Part shown: positions 14,116-19,056 of the stretch, piece by piece
Layout: every line of letters starts with the position of its first letter
Position numbering within the stretch: position 1 is the stretch's first letter
NCBI GenBank assembly: GCA_018714665.1
Contig: DVNA01000133.1
Location: forward strand, 1 to 19,056
DNA from: Candidatus Gallibacteroides avistercoris
GTDB taxonomy: Bacteria > Bacteroidota > Bacteroidia > Bacteroidales > CHK158-818
Length of the DNA: 19,056 nucleotides
Direction of reading: 5' to 3'
Made by a program: the position numbers and the translations under genes
Notes under the pieces: model-generated
Seen by the model: only the letters and a program-made list of their open reading frames with translations
Databases searched by the model: none
What the model was told of the DNA's origin: nothing

Positions 14116-15259
14116 CCGGGTAAACAGCGTCAGCGAATACTATTTCTCGAAAAAACTGAAAGAGATCGCTGCCTTGAACGCAGCCGGAAAAGATATTATC
14201 AGCTTAGGCATCGGCAGCCCCGACAAACCTCCTCACGCCAACACCATAGAGACGCTTTGTGCCGACAGCCGGAAACCAGACACACACGGCTATCAACCCT
14301 ACGTGGGAATACCCGAACTGCGTCAAGCCTTCGCCAAGTGGTACAAAACCTGGTACGGCGTTGAGCTGGATGCCAACAAAGAGATACAGCCGCTCATCGG
14401 CTCCAAGGAGGGCATCCTGCACATCTCGCTGGCCTTCCTGAATCCCGGCGACAGCGTACTGGTTCCCAATCCGGGATACCCGACATACAGCTCGGTAAGC
14501 CGCCTGGCCGAAGCCCGCATCATCCCGTACGACCTGTGTGAAGAAAACGGATGGCAACCGGATTTTGAAGCGCTGGAAAAAATCGACCTCGACAACGTGA
14601 AACTGATGTGGGTAAACTATCCCAATATGCCCACGGGAGCCAACGCCTCAATCGAACTGTTCCAGAAGCTGGTCGATTTCGGGAAACGGCACAACATCAT
14701 CATCGCCAACGACAACCCATACAGCTTTATACTGAACGATAAACCGTTGAGTATCCTCAGCATCGAAGGAGCCAAGGATATCTGCATCGAAATGAACTCC
14801 ATGAGTAAAGCCCACAATATGCCGGGCTGGCGTATCGGGATGTTGGCCACCAACGCCCAATTCGTAGAATGGATTCTGCGTGTAAAAAGCAACATCGACT
14901 CGGGTATGTTCCGCCCGCTGCAAACCGCAGCGGTAACGGCCCTGAACAGCCCCAAAGAGTGGTACGACGGGATGAACCGGATTTACCGCAGCAGACGGAC
15001 GATTGCCGAAGAAATTGCCACTACGCTCGGATGTACCTTCGATAAAAAACAGGTAGGACTGTTCCTCTGGGCCAAAATACCCGACCAACTGGCCGACAGC
15101 GGAGAACTGGCCGACAAGGTGCTGTACCAGGCCCGGGTATTTATCACCCCCGGATTCGTTTTCGGCGACAACGGCAAACGCTATGTCCGCATCTCGCTTT
15201 GCGCCACCGAAGAGAAATTAAACGAAGCGTTACAACGTATTCAAGAAAATATAAAATAA
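14075..15259 (+). CDS. Class I aminotransferase of the Phe/Tyr operon
   Basis: A 394-residue pyridoxal-phosphate aminotransferase, fold type I. Seen: YQPYVGIPELRQA (near 73-85), GSKEGI (109-114), PNPGYPTY (near 131-138), NYPNMPTGA (near 182-190), the cofactor lysine in SMSKAHNMPGWR (Lys245), and the substrate-carboxylate arginine in YVRISL (Arg372). Class I enzymes of this group include aspartate, aromatic and LL-diaminopimelate aminotransferases. The position between pheA and the DAHP synthase suggests that it makes Phe and Tyr from phenylpyruvate and hydroxyphenylpyruvate, or aminates prephenate, but family features alone do not settle the substrate. The start lies inside pheA (41-nt overlap), a sign of translational coupling; it starts MQKHPTTSKIQPANRVNSV, a normal N terminus. 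Confidence 0.9.
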   Translation: MQKHPTTSKIQPANRVNSVSEYYFSKKLKEIAALNAAGKDIISLGIGSPDKPPHANTIETLCADSRKPDTHGYQPYVGIPELRQAFAKWYKTWYGVELDANKEIQPLIGSKEGILHISLAFLNPGDSVLVPNPGYPTYSSVSRLAEARIIPYDLCEENGWQPDFEALEKIDLDNVKLMWVNYPNMPTGANASIELFQKLVDFGKRHNIIIANDNPYSFILNDKPLSILSIEGAKDICIEMNSMSKAHNMPGWRIGMLATNAQFVEWILRVKSNIDSGMFRPLQTAAVTALNSPKEWYDGMNRIYRSRRTIAEEIATTLGCTFDKKQVGLFLWAKIPDQLADSGELADKVLYQARVFITPGFVFGDNGKRYVRISLCATEEKLNEALQRIQENIK

Positions 15260-15272
15260 AACCGATACTATC

Positions 15273-16337
15273 ATGATGGAATTATCACCTATCAATTTAC
15301 CGGGAGTGGATAACAAACGTCCCCTGGTTATCGCCGGCCCTTGCAGCGCCGAAACAGAAGAACAAGTATTAACGACAGCCAAAGAGTTGGCAGCCAAAGG
15401 AATCAAGATATTCCGCGCGGGCATCTGGAAACCCCGTACAAAACCGGGAGGATTTGAAGGAGTAGGCAGCGAAGGTCTGCCCTGGCTGAAAAGAGTAAAA
15501 GAAGAAACCGGTATGTACACCGCCACCGAAGTAGCTACCGAACGCCACGTATTCGAAGCACTGAAACACGGCGTGGACATCCTCTGGATCGGTGCCCGGA
15601 CCTCGGCCAACCCCTTTGCCGTACAGGAAATAGCCAATGCCCTAAAAGGGGTGGATATTCCGGTTCTGATTAAAAACCCGGTCAATCCCGACCTCGAATT
15701 GTGGATCGGAGCGGTAGAACGTATCTACAACGCCGGCATCCATCACCTGGGGGTCATCCACCGCGGATTCAGCTCATACGACAAAAAACTGTACCGCAAC
15801 CTGCCGCAATGGCACATCCCCATCGAGTTGCGCCGCCGGCTGCCGAACCTGCCTATCATCTGCGACCCCAGCCACATCGGGGGCAAACGCGAACTGATAG
15901 CCCCGCTCAGCCAACAGGCCATGGACCTGGGATTCGACGGCCTGATCATCGAATCGCACTGCAACCCCGACTGTGCATGGAGCGACAAAGACCAACAGGT
16001 AACCCCGGACGTGTTAGACTATATCCTGAATATGCTGGTCATCCGCGAAACTACGCAAACCACCGAAAACCTGACAGAGTTGCGCAAACAAATAGACGAA
16101 CTGGACGAACAGCTGCTGGAACTGCTCTCCAAACGGATGCGCATCTCCCGTGAAATAGGCCAATATAAAAAAGAACACGATATGCCGGTATTGCAAACCG
16201 TCCGGTACGACGAAATCCTGAACAAACGCGTATCGCAAGCCGTAGAGCTGGATATGTCGGACGATTTTATGAAAAGCGTATTGGAGGCCATCCACGAAGA
16301 GTCTGTTAGACAACAAATTGTAATAATGAACAAATAA
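15273..16337 (+). CDS. Bifunctional DAHP synthase / chorismate mutase
   Basis: A 354-residue fusion of the first shikimate-pathway enzyme and chorismate mutase. Residues 1-255 are a short type I-beta (KDO8P synthase-like) DAHP synthase, which joins phosphoenolpyruvate and erythrose 4-phosphate. Seen: AGPCSAE (21-27), RAGIWKPRT (48-56), IGARTSANP (106-114), LIKNPVN (132-138), DPSHIGGKR (198-206) and ESHCNP (227-232). Residues 265-354 are an AroQ-type mutase helix bundle, with LRKQIDELDEQLLELLSKRM (270-289) and EIGQYKK (294-300), turning chorismate into prephenate. In DAHP synthases of this design the mutase domain is known to serve as the feedback sensor for prephenate or chorismate. ATG 15273 or ATG 15276 could be used. 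It sits 13 nt after the aminotransferase. Confidence 0.95.
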   Translation: MMELSPINLPGVDNKRPLVIAGPCSAETEEQVLTTAKELAAKGIKIFRAGIWKPRTKPGGFEGVGSEGLPWLKRVKEETGMYTATEVATERHVFEALKHGVDILWIGARTSANPFAVQEIANALKGVDIPVLIKNPVNPDLELWIGAVERIYNAGIHHLGVIHRGFSSYDKKLYRNLPQWHIPIELRRRLPNLPIICDPSHIGGKRELIAPLSQQAMDLGFDGLIIESHCNPDCAWSDKDQQVTPDVLDYILNMLVIRETTQTTENLTELRKQIDELDEQLLELLSKRMRISREIGQYKKEHDMPVLQTVRYDEILNKRVSQAVELDMSDDFMKSVLEAIHEESVRQQIVIMNK

Positions 16338-16340
16338 GAA

Positions 16341-17120
16341 ATGAGAATCTTGATTTTAGGCGCCGGTAAAATGGGTACGTTTTTTGCCGACGCACTGAGC
16401 TTTCAGCACGAAGTAGGGCTGTACGATGTCGATCCGAAAAAACTCCGGTTCGTGTACAACACCGAACGCATGACCCAGTTGGACGAAGTAAAAGCTTTTG
16501 AACCGGAACTGCTCATCAACGCTGCCACGGTCAAATACACCATCGAGGCCTTTAAGGCCGTAATGCCCTACATCCCGGACAACTGCATCATCTCGGACAT
16601 TGCCTCGGTAAAAACGGGATTGCCCGAATTTTATGCCGAAATGAAACGTCCGTTCGTCTCGACACACCCGATGTTCGGCCCCACGTTTGCCTCATTAAGC
16701 GACCTGAGCACCCAAAACGCCATCATCATCTCCGAATCGGACCACCTGGGAAAGGTCTTTTTCAAGGATTTTTACAATACCCTGCGGCTGAATACGTTTG
16801 AATACTCGTTCAAAGAGCACGACGAAACCATCGCCTACTCGCTCTCCATCCCGTTTGCCTCGACGCTGGTATTCGCCTCGGTCATGAAATATCAGGAAGC
16901 ACCGGGTACCACATTCAAACGCCACATGGACATTGCCCGCGGGTTATTGTCAGAGGATGACTTCCTGCTATCTGAAATCCTCTTCAACCCTTACACCCCA
17001 GGACAAGTAGAAAAGATTCAGGAAGAGCTCTCCAAACTGTTGGAGATTATCCGAAACAAGGATAGCAAAGGTATGGCGGATTACCTGACCAAAGTACGCA
17101 GCAACATTCAATCGAAATAA
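16341..17120 (+). CDS. tyrA: Prephenate dehydrogenase
   Basis: A 259-residue dehydrogenase that oxidises and decarboxylates prephenate to 4-hydroxyphenylpyruvate, the tyrosine branch. Seen: the Rossmann-fold GAGKMG (7-12) with acidic residues at the end of strand 2 (YDVDP, 28-32), which favours NAD+. Next come SDIASVK (85-91), STHPMFGP (107-114) with His109, and EHDE (159-162), where the family has its second conserved His-Asp. It is shorter than fused TyrA forms and has no ACT or mutase domain. The ATG lies 3 nt after the stop of the DAHP synthase-mutase gene, so the products that make and use prephenate are translated together. It is the last gene of the operon. Confidence 0.92.
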   Translation: MRILILGAGKMGTFFADALSFQHEVGLYDVDPKKLRFVYNTERMTQLDEVKAFEPELLINAATVKYTIEAFKAVMPYIPDNCIISDIASVKTGLPEFYAEMKRPFVSTHPMFGPTFASLSDLSTQNAIIISESDHLGKVFFKDFYNTLRLNTFEYSFKEHDETIAYSLSIPFASTLVFASVMKYQEAPGTTFKRHMDIARGLLSEDDFLLSEILFNPYTPGQVEKIQEELSKLLEIIRNKDSKGMADYLTKVRSNIQSK

Positions 17121-17137
17121 CATTCGCTATAACCCAG

Positions 17138-17176
17138 GCAGCCGGACAAGGTTATTGTCCGGCTGCATATTTTTTT
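17138..17176 (+). terminator. Intrinsic terminator of the aromatic operon
   Basis: GCAGCCGGACAA (17138-17149) pairs perfectly over 12 bp with TTGTCCGGCTGC (17155-17166) around a 5-nt loop, with a T run at 17170-17176. It ends only 4 nt before the next start codon. Confidence 0.92.
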
Positions 17177-17180
17177 CTCC

Positions 17181-18137
17181 ATGAACAATTTTTTCATAGA
17201 AGCGGCCCCGTTGCAAGGTTATACCGATTATATTTTCAGGAACCTCCACTACCAATACTTCGGTGGAATAAAGTGCTACTACACCCCCTTTATCCGATAC
17301 GAACACGAAACGTTCCGGAACCGGGACCTACGGGACTGCGCCCCCGAGAACAACCGGGTTGCCCGACTCATTCCCCAACTTATCGCTGCCGAACCCCAGG
17401 AGCTGAACCATATCTGTACCCGGTTATACGGTTTAGGCTACCACCAACTGGATATCAACATGGGATGTCCCTTTGTCCCGATTGTACGCCAAGGCAAAGG
17501 TTCGGGCATACTGCCCCAACCCGATAAAGTGGAGAGGTTGTTGCAGGAGACGCTCAAATTTCCAGAAATATCCTTTTCCATAAAAATCCGGTTAGGCTGG
17601 GAGTCAGCAGATGAATCGCTGCAACTGCTCCCCTTGTTCCATTCCTATCCGTTGCACCACATCACCCTGCACGCCCGGACAGGAAAAAACCAATACAAAG
17701 GAGAACCGGATAAAGAGGCTTTCGGACGTTTTTACGAAAAATGCCGGATACCGTTGCTCTACAACGGTAACGTCTCATCCGTCGAAGAGGCCCTCGCTGT
17801 CAGACGACAGTTCTCCGGTATCGCCGGAATAGCCCTCGGACGGGGACTGTTGCAGAACCCGTTTTTGGCCCGGGAGATTCTGTCGGGTCCCATCTCTGCC
17901 GACGAAAGGCAACAAACCATCAGCGCCTTCCACCAAGATCTGCTAAACAGCTACCAATCCCGTTTAGCGGGGGATCATCAGGTATTGACCAAAATGAAAA
18001 CCTTTTGGGAATATTTTTTACCTGAAAGCAACAAGAAAATCCGGAAAAAAATCCTGAAAAGTCAAACCATCGGACAATACAAACAATACGTATCTCAACT
18101 CCTGACCGGCGACTCTTCGGATGCGGAGCAGTACTGA
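17181..18137 (+). CDS. tRNA-dihydrouridine synthase
   Basis: A 318-residue flavoenzyme of the Dus family, which reduces uridines in the tRNA D loop with NADPH and FMN. Seen: the TIM-barrel start EAAPLQGYTDYIFR (7-20), INMGCP (92-97) with the catalytic Cys96, GKGSGIL (105-111), KIRLG (135-139) with Lys135, LHARTGKNQYKG (163-174), YNGNV (194-198) and LGRGLLQNP (219-227) for FMN phosphate binding. The C-terminal helical part (about 245-318) is the tRNA-binding domain. Which D-loop position it acts on is not readable. The ATG at 17181 comes 4 nt after the T run of the previous terminator, so transcription must come from read-through or from a promoter upstream of the hairpin. Confidence 0.92.
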   Translation: MNNFFIEAAPLQGYTDYIFRNLHYQYFGGIKCYYTPFIRYEHETFRNRDLRDCAPENNRVARLIPQLIAAEPQELNHICTRLYGLGYHQLDINMGCPFVPIVRQGKGSGILPQPDKVERLLQETLKFPEISFSIKIRLGWESADESLQLLPLFHSYPLHHITLHARTGKNQYKGEPDKEAFGRFYEKCRIPLLYNGNVSSVEEALAVRRQFSGIAGIALGRGLLQNPFLAREILSGPISADERQQTISAFHQDLLNSYQSRLAGDHQVLTKMKTFWEYFLPESNKKIRKKILKSQTIGQYKQYVSQLLTGDSSDAEQY

Positions 18138-18145
18138 ACCATTTC

Positions 18146-18176
18146 CGAAAGGCTCTCTCCCAAGAGCATCCTTTCG
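18146..18176 (+). other. Hairpin after the dus gene, no T run
   Basis: CGAAAGG (18146-18152) faces CCTTTCG (18170-18176), with an inner CTCT/AGAG helix (18153-18156 with 18163-18166) around a CTCCCA loop. No T tract follows, so it may be a processing or stabilising structure. Confidence 0.4.
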
Positions 18177-18247
18177 ACACAGAATAGATAAAGTACTACC
18201 CTGCGGAGAAAATATACACCGACCACCTTGAAATAAAAGGAAATAAA

Positions 18248-18278
18248 TTGTAAGATTGAATTTATATACATACCTTTG
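18248..18278 (+). promoter_or_regulatory. Promoter of the AspT-like transporter gene
   Basis: TTG at 18248-18250 is followed after 20 nt by TACCTTTG at 18271-18278, a full -7 match. It implies a 5' UTR of about 70 nt before the ATG at 18357. Confidence 0.65.
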
Positions 18279-18356
18279 CTCGATTTTTAAGACAAAAGCA
18301 CGCGAACGGCTTTACCCCAACGTCCATGAATTAACCGTTTAAACCAAAAGAAGAAA

Positions 18357-19056
18357 ATGAACTGGATTGAAAATCTATTGTTTGCTCCCGAGTCAGTAGC
18401 CCATACCGTCTTGTTGTACTCTTTCGTAATTGCCTTGGGTGTATATCTGGGAAAACAGAAATTTTTAGGCGTCTCCTTAGGGGTTACATTCGTTCTTTTT
18501 GTCGGGATAGTAGCCGGACATTTCGGTTTTGTGGGAGAAAAAAACATCATGCACTTCCTGCAAGAGTTCGGACTGATCCTCTTCGTCTATTCCATTGGCT
18601 TGCAGGTAGGTCCAGGATTCTTCTCCTCCTTTAAAAAAGGAGGGATGCGGCTCAATATGCTGGCGTGCGCCATTGTCGGGTTGAACCTGCTTGTGGTATT
18701 AATCATCTACCTGTTCGCACACGAACGTATCGATATGCCGATGCTGGTAGGCGTACTCTCGGGAGCAGTAACCAATACCCCGGGATTGGGTGCCGCACAA
18801 CAGACCTTGGCGCAACTGAACTACGACGGCAAATTAGACGTCGTCCCCGAAATTGCATCGGGGTATGCCGCAGCCTACCCGTTGGGGGTTATCGGGATCA
18901 TCGGTACAATGCTGATTGTCAGAGCCCTGTTCAAAATAAAACTTGAAAAAGAGGCCGAAGAGATTGAAAAAGAGGCGCAAGCCAATATCCTGAAACCCCA
19001 TGTATTGACGTTCCGGGTAGAAAACCCGTTGATTTTCGGACAAACGGTCGAAAAAG
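18357..19056 (+). CDS. AspT/YidE-type transporter, N-terminal part (runs off window)
   Basis: The first 233 residues of a protein that continues past the window edge. It begins MNWIENLLFAPESVAHT. Seen: hydrophobic segments near 16-32, 38-60, 74-84, 102-121 and 181-194. The AspT-family signature GLQVGPGFFSSFKKGG (82-97) and SGAVTNTPGLGAAQQ (134-148) are clear. A charged stretch, KIKLEKEAEEIEKEAQ (about 196-211), then leads into the cytosolic region, where homologues carry TrkA-C (RCK-C) domains. Aspartate:alanine exchangers and many uncharacterised paralogues share this layout, so the substrate is open. The ATG is chosen because it follows AAAAGAAGAAA and a good promoter. Confidence 0.85.
   Translation, partial: MNWIENLLFAPESVAHTVLLYSFVIALGVYLGKQKFLGVSLGVTFVLFVGIVAGHFGFVGEKNIMHFLQEFGLILFVYSIGLQVGPGFFSSFKKGGMRLNMLACAIVGLNLLVVLIIYLFAHERIDMPMLVGVLSGAVTNTPGLGAAQQTLAQLNYDGKLDVVPEIASGYAAAYPLGVIGIIGTMLIVRALFKIKLEKEAEEIEKEAQANILKPHVLTFRVENPLIFGQTVEK

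Overview
The window reads as a piece of a Bacteroidales (Bacteroidota) chromosome. The evidence is the gene set (periplasmic GH26 enzyme, YD-repeat lipoprotein, DAHP synthase fused to chorismate mutase, AspT-like transporter) and several promoters of the Bacteroidota type, TTTG about 18-20 nt upstream of TAnnTTTG, with little use of Shine-Dalgarno sequences. Base composition looks roughly balanced. I saw no tRNA, rRNA, CRISPR array, insertion sequence or integrase gene.

Layout. (1) 1-2860: the 3' part of a Nudix hydrolase, an exported GH26 beta-mannanase-like enzyme, then a sugar kinase of the APH/N-acetylhexosamine-kinase type closed by a strong terminator. No SusC/SusD genes are present, so this is not a full polysaccharide utilisation locus. 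(2) 2866-5424: a doubtful AT-rich small ORF and a 586-residue lipoprotein with YD-like repeats. (3) 5425-8480: housekeeping genes. These are endonuclease IV (nfo, minus strand), a divergent PH-domain membrane protein coupled to a TrmH/SpoU RNA methyltransferase, and a convergent uridine-phosphorylase-like gene. (4) 8645-10449: a compact type II restriction-modification pair, nuclease first, with the two genes overlapping by 4 nt. (5) 10462-12836: an exported endonuclease/exonuclease/phosphatase-fold enzyme with its own terminator, then an NhaC antiporter gene with a textbook promoter whose -7 box sits in a perfect inverted repeat. (6) 12882-17176: an aromatic amino-acid operon, pheA, class I aminotransferase, DAHP synthase-chorismate mutase, tyrA. 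(7) 17181-19056: a tRNA-dihydrouridine synthase starting 4 nt after the operon terminator, and the N-terminal part of an AspT/YidE-type transporter that runs off the window.

The most interesting element is the leader of the aromatic operon (about 12904-13257). One promoter is followed by two tandem Phe/Tyr-rich leader peptides, each with its own intrinsic terminator and an upstream arm able to form a competing antiterminator. The first peptide is 20 residues with 12 Phe/Tyr, and its stop codon lies directly before a 12-bp antiterminator arm. The second contains FFFYYFFYF, but its in-frame stop lies beyond the antiterminator arm, while a TAA in the +1 frame sits exactly where the first unit has its stop. 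This looks like a two-stage ribosome-mediated attenuator that senses charged tRNA-Phe and tRNA-Tyr. It controls synthesis of both amino acids from one operon: DAHP synthase starts the pathway, the fused mutase makes prephenate, PheA and TyrA split the branches, and the aminotransferase can finish both.
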